From contig JALHJB010000007.1 in assembly GCA_022839745.1 (NCBI GenBank), positions 1-64,000 of the forward strand: a DNA stretch of 64,000 nucleotides, in the 5' to 3' direction. The notes beneath the pieces are model-generated. The model was not told where the DNA came from. It saw nothing but the letters and a program-made list of their open reading frames with translations, and made no database searches. Both the position numbers and the translations under genes were made by a program. Origin of the DNA: Actinomycetes bacterium (GTDB lineage: Bacteria; Actinomycetota; Coriobacteriia; Anaerosomatales; Anaerosomataceae). Of the stretch, positions 25,373 to 34,845 are shown piece after piece (the first letter of the stretch is position 1; every line of letters starts with the position of its first letter).

Positions 25373-25821
25373 CGGTTCTTCACCTCCTCCACGCTGCGGA
25401 TGGGAACGTCCTTGCGCAGCAGCGGAGGGATCCCATCGGTGGTGAAGAGGCGCTTGGGATTGGGGTGCCCGGCCAGACGCAGTCCGAGAAGCTCGGCGGT
25501 CTCGCGCTCGGGCATCAGCGCCGATGCGTAGATGTTCCATGCCGAGTGGATCTCGGCGTCGTAGGCCACGGTGGTCTTGAGGTACGCCTCGCAGTCCATC
25601 GAATAGGAGCGGAGACGCCAGGTGAGCTCGATCGCCTCGCCGGTGTCCATGCCGTCGAAGTCCACGAGCGACTCGTAGCCCTCGGCGTTGAAGGCAGCGA
25701 GCGCATCGATGGCATCCGAGGCGCTGACACGCGCGACCGTGCCGAGGGCGACGGTGTCCACCTCGGCAGCCACGCCGCTTCCGGCCAGCAGCGTCCTGAT
25801 CTCGTTAGCGTCGGGCAGCAA
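25369..25821 (-). CDS. nuoC: Complex I subunit C
   Basis: A 150-residue 30-kDa-type subunit of the peripheral arm, at the short end for the family. The YLKTTVAYDAEIHSAWNIY and ERETAELLGLRLAGHPNPKR segments match the NuoC core motif (ERE.yD..GI.f.gHP..RR). It overlaps nuoB at its start and nuoD at its end. NuoC and NuoD are separate, not fused. Confidence 0.93.
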   Translation of the reverse strand: MLPDANEIRTLLAGSGVAAEVDTVALGTVARVSASDAIDALAAFNAEGYESLVDFDGMDTGEAIELTWRLRSYSMDCEAYLKTTVAYDAEIHSAWNIYASALMPERETAELLGLRLAGHPNPKRLFTTDGIPPLLRKDVPIRSVEEVKNR

Positions 25822-26299
25822 GGCGTTCCTCCGTCTTGGCCTTGATCTTCTTGCGGAGCTCGATGAACGCGTACTGGACCGATTCGGGCCGCGGCGGGCA
25901 TCCGGGGACGTACACGTCCACGGGTATGACCTTGTCCACGCCCATCACCACGTTGGGGTACTCGCGGAACGGGCCGCCGGTGGACGCGCAGGCGCCCATC
26001 GCCACGACCCACTTGGGCTCGGGCATCTGCTCGTAGAGGCGGCGCACGGTGTCGGCCATCTTCACGTTCACGGTGCCGGCGACGATCATCACGTCGGCCT
26101 GGCGCGGAGAGTTGCGGAAGAAGACGCCCGAGCGGTCGAAGTCGAAGCGCGGACCGGAGGCGCTCATGAGGCCCTCGATCGCGCAGCACGCGATGCCGAA
26201 GGAGATGTACCAGAGGCTGTTGGTGCGGGCGAGATCGAAGAGCTGCTCGCTCTTGATGAACAGCAGCGAGTTCTCGCCGGTGAGCCGGTCTAGCGCCAC
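25805..26299 (-). CDS. nuoB: Complex I subunit B (cluster N2)
   Basis: Holds the terminal 4Fe-4S cluster N2 that reduces quinone. In 164 residues the ligand cysteines are seen as ACCAIEG, MGACAS and PGCPPRPE, with PRQADVMIVAGTV in between. The GTG at 26299 is chosen because it has AGGAAGGAG eight bases upstream and gives the family-length N-terminus; it overlaps the end of nuoA by ten bases. Confidence 0.95.
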   Translation of the reverse strand: MALDRLTGENSLLFIKSEQLFDLARTNSLWYISFGIACCAIEGLMSASGPRFDFDRSGVFFRNSPRQADVMIVAGTVNVKMADTVRRLYEQMPEPKWVVAMGACASTGGPFREYPNVVMGVDKVIPVDVYVPGCPPRPESVQYAFIELRKKIKAKTEERLAARR

Positions 26300-26658
26300 C
26301 TGAGCGCTCCTTCCTTCCAGGCGTAGCCGAGGCCCGCCGCGAGGATGGTGATGAAGATGACCATCTCCACCAGGATGAAGACACCCATCTGGCCGTACAC
26401 CACGGCCCACGGGTAGAGGAAGACGGTCTCGATGTCGAAGACGACGAAGAGGAGCGCGTAAACGTAGTAGCCCACGCGGAACTGGACCCACGGCGGGCCG
26501 ACCGGCTCCGAGCCGCACTCGTAGGGCTCGAGGCGATCGGGCGTGTCCACGCCCTTAGGCGACAGCAGGTTGGAGACCCAGACCACGAGCACCACGAAGG
26601 CGATGCCGAACAGCACGAACGCACCGATGGCAAGATGGTCCATCGCTACGGTCTCCAC
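26290..26658 (-). CDS. nuoA: Complex I subunit A
   Basis: A 122-residue membrane subunit with three helices. The YECGSEPVGPPWVQFRVGYY motif region and FDIETVFLYPWAVVY are diagnostic. It is the first gene of the nuo operon. The GTG at 26658 has AGGAGG ten bases upstream; an ATG five codons later (26643) is an alternative start. The order nuoA-B-C-D-H-I-J-K-L-M-N lacks nuoE, F and G, the NADH-oxidising module. Confidence 0.94.
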   Translation of the reverse strand: METVAMDHLAIGAFVLFGIAFVVLVVWVSNLLSPKGVDTPDRLEPYECGSEPVGPPWVQFRVGYYVYALLFVVFDIETVFLYPWAVVYGQMGVFILVEMVIFITILAAGLGYAWKEGALRWR

Positions 26659-26775
26659 GCGCTGCTCGCCTCCTTCCCGCTCTCGCGATCGGCGCCCTGC
26701 CGCTACGCGGCCACGCCCGGGATACGAACACGCCCCACCGGGTCAAGCCTACACGGGTAAGGGGCGCGTCGCGAC

Positions 26776-26804
26776 AAAGTAACACGAGTTACATTGTCAT
26801 GCAA
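26776..26804 (-). promoter_or_regulatory. Predicted nuo operon promoter with an overlapping palindrome
   Basis: On the minus strand TTGCAT (26804-26799) and TACTTT (26781-26776) are 17 bases apart. The perfect palindrome GTAAC-ACGA-GTTAC at 26779-26792 covers the -10 region and the spacer, where a repressor would block polymerase. The transcript would have a leader of about 110 bases before nuoA. Promoter and operator are inferred from sequence only. Confidence 0.45.
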
Positions 26805-26883
26805 GCGGTACCCGTAGGGGTATGAATATCCGTCCGCTCCGCCGCCTCGCACGCGGCTAACCAGGTCCCTCCGGACACAAAGA

Positions 26884-26907
26884 AAGCGGGACCCGGAGGT
26901 CCCGCTC
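26884..26907 (-). terminator. Intrinsic terminator after tRNA-Thr
   Basis: On the minus strand the stem AGCGGGACC-TCC-GGGTCCCGCT is followed by TTCTTTG. It begins about ten bases after the tRNA 3' end and separates the tRNA transcript from the nuo promoter region (26659-26875), which otherwise holds no gene. Confidence 0.85.
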
Positions 26908-26915
26908 TGCGATCG

Positions 26916-26991
26916 TGGAGCCGACGAGCGGATTCGAACCGCTGACCTGCGCATTACGAGTGCGCTGCTCTACCAGCTGAGCTACGTCGGC
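26916..26991 (-). tRNA. tRNA-Thr, anticodon CGT
   Basis: The 76-base cloverleaf begins GCCGACGTAGCTCAG and ends with an encoded CCA. The acceptor stem GCCGACG/CGTCGGC is perfect, the D-arm carries AGCTCAGCTGGTAGAGC, the anticodon loop is CTCGTAA (anticodon CGT, reads ACG) and the T-arm is GCGGTTCGAATCCGC. It lies eight bases after the ricT stop on the same strand. Confidence 0.97.
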
Positions 26992-26998
26992 ATGAAGC

Positions 26999-28231
26999 CT
27001 ATTCTGTTGTCTGCGCCCCACCCTCGGGGCGTGGACGCCGCCGCCTGCGACGGCGCGTACCGCTCGTGCTCCCGGCACCCTCGCCCTGCGGTGCCGCGCC
27101 CTGCGGCTTGGACTGCTTCGCCCTGTCCTGGCCTTGGCGCTGCCCGGAGGGCTGCCCGCCCTTCTTCGCATCGGCCGGCTTCTTCTGGCCGTCGCTCTTG
27201 CGGGGCTGCCCGCCGTTCTTCGGCGCTTCGGTCTGCTGTGCTCCAGCCGAGGCCCCGCCGCTCTTCGAGCTGCGGCGCCTGCGCCGCGACGAACCGGTCC
27301 GCTCGGCAGGCGCGGGCTCGGCGACCCGCTCCGCCTCGCGCAGCGTTGGCGTGGTCCCTCGTGCGACGGCCACGGCCGTCTGCCGCTGCTCGGCCATCTC
27401 AACGTTCAACTTGCACGGACAACCGCGTCCCGCGCTGCAGTCAAGATCCGCAAGCGGGACCGTGACCTCAGGACCGCCCTGCTGGCGGATCGTCAGCAGC
27501 TCTCTCGGCACGTTCATCGACGTGATCTTGCCGAACGTACCATCCGAGAAGTCGACCTGGGTGCCGCACTTTGGCGCTCGCTGCTTGAAGTCTTTGTACG
27601 CTTCGTACTCGTACCGCAAACAGCACATGAGTCTGCCACAGAGTCCACTGATTTTCAACGGGTTGAGCGGCAGATCCTGCTCCTTGGCCATACGGATCGA
27701 GACCGGCTGGAACTCACCGCCAAAGCGCACGCAGCACAGCTGCTCGCCGCAGTGGCCGAGGCCACCGAGCATCCGCGCCTCATCGCGCACGCCCACCTGC
27801 CGCATGTCAACACGGTTGTGGATCTCAGCGGCAAGCTCCCGCACGAGCTCGCGGAAGTCGACACGCTCCTCGGCGGCGAAGTAGAAGACCACCTTGGAGT
27901 CGTCGAAAAGATGCTCCACGCCAATCGGCTTCATGTCGAGCTTGTGCGTGCGCACGAGCTCGCGGAACCGCGCGAACTCGCCGGTCTCACGCTCGCGCTG
28001 GGCCGCCGCCCGCGCCTTGTCCTCGGGCGTGGCGATGCGCACGACCGGCTTGAGCGCCGAGGGGATCTCCTCCTCGGCGACCTCGCGCGGTGCGAGCGCG
28101 ATCTCGCCGTACTCCTGTCCGCGCTCGGTAGTGACTATGACCTCATCGCCCTCGACAGGTTCGGTACCCGCCGGGTCGAAGTACAGCACCTTGCCTGCAT
28201 ACCGCAGGCGAACTCCCACTACCGTGGGCAT
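26999..28231 (-). CDS. ricT: PSP1/RicT family protein with basic C-terminal tail
   Basis: RicT (YaaT) proteins act with partners in mRNA processing and in Bacillus sporulation and competence. The first ~285 of 410 residues form the conserved PSP1 region, including GGLGHCGEQLCC, SGLCGRLMCCLRYE and CSAGRGCPC cysteines that bind Fe-S clusters in homologues. The last ~110 residues are a Lys/Arg/Gly-rich tail, unusual in length and probably nucleic-acid binding. ATG 28231 has AGGAGG eight bases upstream. It overlaps the holB end by 13 bases, the classic holB-ricT pairing. Confidence 0.93.
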   Translation of the reverse strand: MPTVVGVRLRYAGKVLYFDPAGTEPVEGDEVIVTTERGQEYGEIALAPREVAEEEIPSALKPVVRIATPEDKARAAAQRERETGEFARFRELVRTHKLDMKPIGVEHLFDDSKVVFYFAAEERVDFRELVRELAAEIHNRVDMRQVGVRDEARMLGGLGHCGEQLCCVRFGGEFQPVSIRMAKEQDLPLNPLKISGLCGRLMCCLRYEYEAYKDFKQRAPKCGTQVDFSDGTFGKITSMNVPRELLTIRQQGGPEVTVPLADLDCSAGRGCPCKLNVEMAEQRQTAVAVARGTTPTLREAERVAEPAPAERTGSSRRRRRSSKSGGASAGAQQTEAPKNGGQPRKSDGQKKPADAKKGGQPSGQRQGQDRAKQSKPQGAAPQGEGAGSTSGTRRRRRRRPRPEGGAQTTE

Positions 28232-29340
28232 CGTAGGACCTCCTGTATGTCGAACAGCATGGCCTCCACGGCCAGCTGGGGGCTCACATTATAGGACATG
28301 CGCTGCCGGGCGCGTTTCACGGCATCGAGCGCACGCAGTGCCGCCGCCGTGGTAAGCACCCGCGCGACCTCGGCGGTGGCATCGGCCGCATCCGCGTTCT
28401 CCACCAGCTCGCCCGCGCCACGGGCCATCACGAGGCAGTCGCGGAGCCAGCTCTCGGTGACGCTCATGATCTCGGTCACGCCCTCGCGCTCGCGCGCGGT
28501 GAGCTCGCGCTTATGCCGCGTTTCGATGCCACGCAGCACACCGCCTGAGAGGAACTCGCGCACCTGCTCCACTTCGTCGGTCTGTGCGCTCTTCATCTCC
28601 TCCACCGGCGCCCGCACCGCACCAAGCAACTCCCGGGCCGCCACGAGCACATCGTGCCCGTCCATCGATGGCAGCCGCTTGAGGATGCCGAGTATCGTCT
28701 GCCGGGCGTTGCGCCGCCCCGGCGAGCGCAGGAACTCGATCGCCCGCGGGATCACGCCGTCGGCGGCCGCAAGCGCGGCCCGGGCCTCGTCCTCGCCCGC
28801 CCCGGTGCGTTCCATCACCAGACCGCGCGCCACCGGCGCCGATATGGGCGCGAACCGCACGACCTGGCAGCGCGACGCGATCGTGGGCAGCACGTCGTCG
28901 AACTCGCGCGCGAGCAGGATCATCACGACATCGGAGGGAGGTTCCTCCAGCGTCTTGAGAAACGCGCTCGCACTCGCCTCGTTGAAGCGGTCGGCGCTCT
29001 CGATGATGTAGATCTTCCGGTCCGCCTCGGCCGGCTTGAGGTGGACATCGCGCACGATGTCCCTGATCTGCGAGACCACGTAGGTCACGCCTTCCGGGTT
29101 GAAGATGTGAAGGTCGGGGTGCGCGTTGTTCCGCACGCGCGTGCACTCACGGCACGAGCCGCACGCGCCGTCGTTGCAGAACAGCGAGCAGGCGAGCGCC
29201 CGGGCGGCGCTCTTCTTGCCAGCGCCGGTGGGTCCCACGAACAGGTACGCGTGCGCGACCGAGCCCGCCTCGACCGCTCGGCGTAGATGTGTCGTTGCCC
29301 GCTCCTGACCCACGAGGTCGTCCCACATGCACGGCGCCAT
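28219..29340 (-). CDS. holB: DNA polymerase III subunit delta'
   Basis: A clamp-loader AAA+ subunit. In 373 residues: VGQERATTHLRRAV, Walker A GPTGAGKKSAAR, zinc module CNDGACGSCREC, the IIESADRFNEASASAFLKTLEEPP block and sensor SRCQ. The C-terminal part is helical. The ATG at 29340 directly follows the tmk stop; an ATG four codons later is also possible. Gene order tmk-holB-ricT is widely conserved. Confidence 0.93.
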   Translation of the reverse strand: MAPCMWDDLVGQERATTHLRRAVEAGSVAHAYLFVGPTGAGKKSAARALACSLFCNDGACGSCRECTRVRNNAHPDLHIFNPEGVTYVVSQIRDIVRDVHLKPAEADRKIYIIESADRFNEASASAFLKTLEEPPSDVVMILLAREFDDVLPTIASRCQVVRFAPISAPVARGLVMERTGAGEDEARAALAAADGVIPRAIEFLRSPGRRNARQTILGILKRLPSMDGHDVLVAARELLGAVRAPVEEMKSAQTDEVEQVREFLSGGVLRGIETRHKRELTAREREGVTEIMSVTESWLRDCLVMARGAGELVENADAADATAEVARVLTTAAALRALDAVKRARQRMSYNVSPQLAVEAMLFDIQEVLRCPR

Positions 29341-29342
29341 GG

Positions 29343-29984
29343 TCACTCGCGCTCCATACGGCCAAGGAGCGGCTCGACGTGGCTCCACACCGCGGCGGCG
29401 ACCGCATCGACCGGACCGCGGGGCACGACCTTGACGCGCTCCGGCTCAGCCTCGGCCATCAGCAGGTACCCCGCCCTCACCCGCTCGTGGAACGCCGCCC
29501 CGGCCTGCTCGAGCCGGTCGGCGCCTTCGGCGGTGGCCTGGGCGAGGCCATGCGCGGGATCCACATCGAGCAGCAGCGTGAGATCGGGCGTCAGGCCGCC
29601 GGTGGCGATGCGGTTGAGCTCGTGGACCTCCTCCACCGGCAGCACCGCGCGGCCGTATCCTTGGTACGCCACGCTGGAGTCCGCATACCGGTCGCACAGC
29701 ACAATCGCGCCCTCGGCAAGGCCGGGCAGGTAGTGCGCGGCAACGAGCTGGGCGCGGGCGGCCTCGTACAGCAGCAGCTCGGCCCGCACCCCGAGCTCGG
29801 TGTGCACCGGGTCGAGCAGTATCTCGCGGATGCGCTCACCGGGGTCGCCGGGCGCCACACCGCCAGGTTCACGGAATGTGCGCACATCATGGCCGAGGGA
29901 GCGCAGCCGCGTGGCAAGCAGGGCGATCTGGGTCGACTTGCCCGAACCGTCGCCGCCCTCGAACGTGATCATCAAACCGCTCAC
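29343..29984 (-). CDS. tmk: Thymidylate kinase
   Basis: Phosphorylates dTMP to dTDP. The 213-residue kinase shows the P-loop FEGGDGSGKST, the FREPGG motif, the DRY block (CDRYADSSVAYQGYG) and the LLLDVDPAHG strand. The GTG at 29984 is taken as start: it overlaps the upstream stop as GTGA and lies six to eight bases after GGAGGAGG. An ATG two codons earlier sits too close to that site. Confidence 0.95.
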   Translation of the reverse strand: MSGLMITFEGGDGSGKSTQIALLATRLRSLGHDVRTFREPGGVAPGDPGERIREILLDPVHTELGVRAELLLYEAARAQLVAAHYLPGLAEGAIVLCDRYADSSVAYQGYGRAVLPVEEVHELNRIATGGLTPDLTLLLDVDPAHGLAQATAEGADRLEQAGAAFHERVRAGYLLMAEAEPERVKVVPRGPVDAVAAAVWSHVEPLLGRMERE

Positions 29985-30565
29985 GCGCATCCTCCTCCGG
30001 CGACGGGGTCCGTGGGGGCCGCCCACTCCGCCCGCGCCATCTCGTACAGGTCGTTTCCGTGCGCATCGATGGCGACCCACACCGGGAAGTCGTCAAGCTC
30101 CATGCGCACGAGCGCTTCGGCACCAAGCTCCGCGTACGCGACGGTCTCAGCCGAGCGCACACACGTGGCGAGCAACGCCGCGATCCCGCCAACGGTGGCG
30201 AGGTAGACGGCGCCGTGCTCGACGCAGGCCGCGTGGACCGCGGCCGAGCGCACGCCCTTGCCGATCGTGGCCGCTACGCCGGCGGCAAGCAACCGCGGCG
30301 TCCAGGCGTCCATACGCCCGGCGGTTGTGGGTCCCACCGCTCCCGCCGGCCTGCCAGCGGCGGCGGGGGTCGGCCCGGCGTAGAACAGCACCTGATCACG
30401 CAGGTCGAGCGGAGCGACGCCCGCATCGAGGTCGGCGACCAGGCGCACATGCGTGGCGTCTCGCGCCGTGTACACGGGGCCCGAGAGCAGGACCGGCGTC
30501 CCCACCGGGAGCGTGCGCAGAACGGACACCTCGGCAGGAAGGCAGATTCTGACCGGATCACTCAT
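29981..30565 (-). CDS. Class I fumarate hydratase/tartrate dehydratase, beta subunit
   Basis: The C-terminal-type subunit of two-component, iron-sulfur class I fumarase, interconverting fumarate and malate. The 194-residue protein has LSGPVYTARDATHVR, FYAGPTPAAAGRPAGAVGPT and the TAGRMDAWTP substrate-binding block, then GKGVRS. ATG 30565 has GGAGGGCC before it and overlaps the end of the MFS gene. The partner alpha subunit is encoded at 32029-32868, on the other side of that transporter. Confidence 0.93.
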   Translation of the reverse strand: MSDPVRICLPAEVSVLRTLPVGTPVLLSGPVYTARDATHVRLVADLDAGVAPLDLRDQVLFYAGPTPAAAGRPAGAVGPTTAGRMDAWTPRLLAAGVAATIGKGVRSAAVHAACVEHGAVYLATVGGIAALLATCVRSAETVAYAELGAEALVRMELDDFPVWVAIDAHGNDLYEMARAEWAAPTDPVAGGGCA

Positions 30566-32027
30566 CGTGGCCCTCCTCCAGTTCGCGCGCATCGACGTGG
30601 TCATCGGTTCCAGCTGCCGGAGCCATCCTCCAGTCGAGCGTTCGATACGCGTAGTATGCCGCACCAAGCACGATGAGCGACGCGATCTGCAGCGTCACCC
30701 TCGGACCGGTGAACCATGACGGGTCGGTCATGCCGGCGGACAGCGAGCGGATGATCCCGGCCAGCACGTCGGCGAGCGGCGCCACCACAACCATCGACAT
30801 GAGAAGGGACACGCGCACGACCGACTCCATGGCGGTGAATACACGGCCGCGGATGTCATCGGTGACCGTGCGCGCCACATAGGTGTTACCGGCGACGGTG
30901 AGACACGCGATGCAGAAGCCCGCCGTGACACCGAACAGCAACGACACCCAGTACACCCCGACGCTCGCGAACACGAACATGCTGGCACCAAACGTGGTGA
31001 CCGCGCCGAGGAACAGCATCTGCAGCGGGATGCGATCAGAAAGACGTGGCGCAAGGATCGCACCCGCGACCATGCCGAGCGCGAGCAGCACCAGCACGAA
31101 GGTCTGCGGCGCGGCCACGAGCGTGCGGGTCACCTCGAACTGATCGAGGATCGGTACGCCGTGCGCGAGGATCTCCTGCACATACGCGAGGCCGACGGTG
31201 ATGATCGAGCCACCTCCGAGGAGCGCCACGGAGATCGTGACCAACAGCCCCCGCAGCTGTTGCTGCTCCCGCAAGAAGGTGAACGACTCGAGCACGTCCT
31301 TGCCGATCAGCGAGAGCCGGAAACCGGTGCCGTCCCGCTCCGGCCGAACGCTCACGCGGATCGACCAGAGAAGCGCCGCCGAGACCAGGAACGTGAGGCT
31401 GTTGAGCACCACACCGGCACGCGGGCCGAGGAGCGCCGGCGCGAACGGCCCCACGAGCACATCGACGAACGGGAAGCCGCTCGAGAGCACCCAGCGCACG
31501 ATCGCTTCGAAGCCGGCGAGGATACCGCCGGACATCGTGAGGCCTATGAGCATGCTTGCCTGTTGCGTGGTGTATGCGAGGCCGTTGGCGACCGCGACTT
31601 CCTCCTCGGCGACGATCCGGGGGATCAGCGCGTTGCGCGCCGGCGCGAAGAACAGCGACGCGACCTCCATGAGCAGCACCACGAGGTAGATGAGCGCCAG
31701 GTTGCTCGTGAACAGCAGCGGCAGGGTCAGCAGCGCGCGTATGAGGTCGCACCCGATCATCAGCTTGCGCCGGTCGAAGCGGTCCACCAGCGAACCCACC
31801 ACCGACGAGAACAGCAGCGATGGGATGATCTTGGCGATCATGATGCCGGCGACCGCGAACGACGACCCGCCCGAGAGCGTTGTCACGAGCGGGATGAGCA
31901 GACCGACCACCAGCCAGTCGCCCAGACCGCTCACGAACTGCGAGAGCCACAGTGCGCGGAATCGTTTGTTGCTGAGCACCGCGCGATAAGGAGAACCGCC
32001 CACGAGCGGTGTGGGAGCGCCTGCCAT
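30558..32027 (-). CDS. Major facilitator superfamily transporter
   Basis: A 489-residue inner-membrane transporter with about 12 helices, of the MFS_3/EntS-like type (N-terminal SNKRFRALWLSQFVSGLGDWLV; loop 2-3 VGSLVDRFDRRKLM). Relatives include drug and siderophore exporters, so a substrate cannot be given. It sits between the two fumarase subunit genes: its ATG is two bases after the alpha subunit stop and its end overlaps the beta subunit start. The position suggests a dicarboxylate or related solute, but the family does not. Confidence 0.85.
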   Translation of the reverse strand: MAGAPTPLVGGSPYRAVLSNKRFRALWLSQFVSGLGDWLVVGLLIPLVTTLSGGSSFAVAGIMIAKIIPSLLFSSVVGSLVDRFDRRKLMIGCDLIRALLTLPLLFTSNLALIYLVVLLMEVASLFFAPARNALIPRIVAEEEVAVANGLAYTTQQASMLIGLTMSGGILAGFEAIVRWVLSSGFPFVDVLVGPFAPALLGPRAGVVLNSLTFLVSAALLWSIRVSVRPERDGTGFRLSLIGKDVLESFTFLREQQQLRGLLVTISVALLGGGSIITVGLAYVQEILAHGVPILDQFEVTRTLVAAPQTFVLVLLALGMVAGAILAPRLSDRIPLQMLFLGAVTTFGASMFVFASVGVYWVSLLFGVTAGFCIACLTVAGNTYVARTVTDDIRGRVFTAMESVVRVSLLMSMVVVAPLADVLAGIIRSLSAGMTDPSWFTGPRVTLQIASLIVLGAAYYAYRTLDWRMAPAAGTDDHVDARELEEGHDE

Positions 32028-32028
32028 G

Positions 32029-32861
32029 CTACGTGAGCTCCACGCTGACGGAGCGCAACGCCGAGCAGCCCATGTTCACCGCGACCGGGAGCGAGGCGAT
32101 ATGGCAGGGCGCCGAGAGCACGTGCACCGCAAGCGCTGTGGTGCGTCCGCCCAGGCCGCCCGGCCCGATTCCGAGTCCGTTCACGGCGGTGAGCAGCCGG
32201 GCCTCGAGCTCGGCGGCTGCCGGGCTGACGGCGGGCGAGCCCACCGGACGGAGCAGGGCCTTCTTCGCGAGCTTGCCCACCGAGTCGAACGTGCCGCCAA
32301 CGCCCACTCCCACGATGAGCGGCGGACACGCGGAGGACCCCTTCGCCGAAACGGCATCGACAACGAAGCTGACCACGCCCTCCACTCCCGCGGCGGGTTC
32401 GAGCATGGCAAGCCTGCTCGCGTTGTCCGAGCCCCCGCCTTTCAGCATCACATGCACGGTCGCACCGATGCCCGGCCGCACGGTCACGTCAACGAACGCC
32501 GGTGTGTTGTCGCCGGTGTTCACGCGCTCGAACAAAGCGTCGCGCATGACGCTCATGCGCAACGCGCCGGTACGGTATGCGTCGCGCACGGCAGCGTCAA
32601 TGGCGGTCCCAAGACCACCACCAAGACACTCGTCGGCGCCGAGCTCCACCCACACCCACACGGTACCGGTGTCCTGGCAGAGGGGGACTCCGTCGCGCGC
32701 GGCGATGGACGCGTTCTCCACGATGCGGGACAGCACCTCACGGCCCGCGCCCGAAGGCTCGCTCGTTGCCGCATCGGCCATCGCCCGCGCCACATCCGGA
32801 CGCAGCGTCGTTGCCGCTTCCGCGATCGCGGCGCGCACGGCTTCGGCTATGTCGTGGACCG

Positions 32862-32868
<7 letters not shown>
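32029..32868 (-). CDS. Class I fumarate hydratase/tartrate dehydratase, alpha subunit
   Basis: The catalytic Fe-S subunit of the two-part fumarase. In 279 residues the cluster cysteines appear in PLCQDTGT, in GSSACPPLIVGVG and in MGCSALRSVS; the first and the NTGDNTPAFV block are diagnostic. The GTG at 32868 gives the normal family length and overlaps malic enzyme by seven bases; its ribosome binding site (AAGGGCAG) is weak. With malic enzyme and the beta subunit it forms a C4-acid operon. Confidence 0.92.
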
Positions 32869-34010
<1,142 letters not shown>

Positions 34011-34109
34011 CGATCTCCCTCTTCTGCACACGGTCGAAGTGAATGGCTGGGTGACGCGCGGCCGGATAGGGCCACGGTGATTCTACCATCGGCGGGATCG
34101 AGACTACGC

Positions 34110-34787
34110 TCAGCCGAGGTCGGCGGGATAGTCCACCTCGAGCTTGCGGCCCTGATGCGCGGCCACACGCTGCGCCAGAAGCGGCGGGATCTCCGGCAGC
34201 GGTCCCGGCGCTTCAGGCGGACCCACGGGCGCCTCGACATCGGCATACATGATCTCGTCGCCCGGCAGCGCTTCAGCGAGCACCTCGCCGAGATGGATGA
34301 TCGCGGACCCGCCGTGCCCCGGCTCGCCTGGCTCGGCGCCGTCGGTCTCCACGACGATGACTACCGATGCGACCGAGGTGCTGAGCGCGAGCGCGAGCTC
34401 GAGCGTGGCCTCCACCTGTAGCTCGGACTCGGTGCCGGGCGCGAGCACCAGTACTCCGGGACCGTGCGCGTGCGCGGCCGCAAGCGACGCCGGCGTGTAA
34501 CAGTCGTCCCCCGCCAGAGTCACCGTGAGTCCGGGAGCCGTCTCGTCGCCCTCGCTGACGCTCGCATCCCCATCGGCTGAGGCGACGAGCACGCCAACGC
34601 CGGGTGCGTCGCTCTCAAGACGGCACCACAGCTCCTCGTGGAGCGGGCCCTCATCGAGGGCGGGCACCACCGGAAGCACCACCCACGATGCGCCGCCCGC
34701 CGCGGCGCGGATGGTTGCGGCAACGAGCGCCTCGAGGTCCTGCGCGGGTGCAGGGCGTACGACGTGCTGCACGACTGCGATCCTCAC
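34110..34787 (-). CDS. Degenerate carbon-nitrogen hydrolase-like protein
   Basis: The 225-residue protein begins MRIAVVQHVV and has strand-helix repeats and a GDDCYTPASLAAAHAHG segment that resemble the nitrilase (carbon-nitrogen hydrolase) fold, where the cysteine is the nucleophile. The usual catalytic lysine could not be found and the protein is shorter than the ~260-residue norm, so it may be inactive or have another role. It lies between malic enzyme and topA, about 60 bases downstream of the topA stop. Confidence 0.55.
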   Translation of the reverse strand: MRIAVVQHVVRPAPAQDLEALVAATIRAAAGGASWVVLPVVPALDEGPLHEELWCRLESDAPGVGVLVASADGDASVSEGDETAPGLTVTLAGDDCYTPASLAAAHAHGPGVLVLAPGTESELQVEATLELALALSTSVASVVIVVETDGAEPGEPGHGGSAIIHLGEVLAEALPGDEIMYADVEAPVGPPEAPGPLPEIPPLLAQRVAAHQGRKLEVDYPADLG

Positions 34788-34845
34788 CGATGGCTCCTTC
34801 CGGCCCCGTCATCCACAAGGTTCATGCCCTCGGAAGGGTCGAAGG

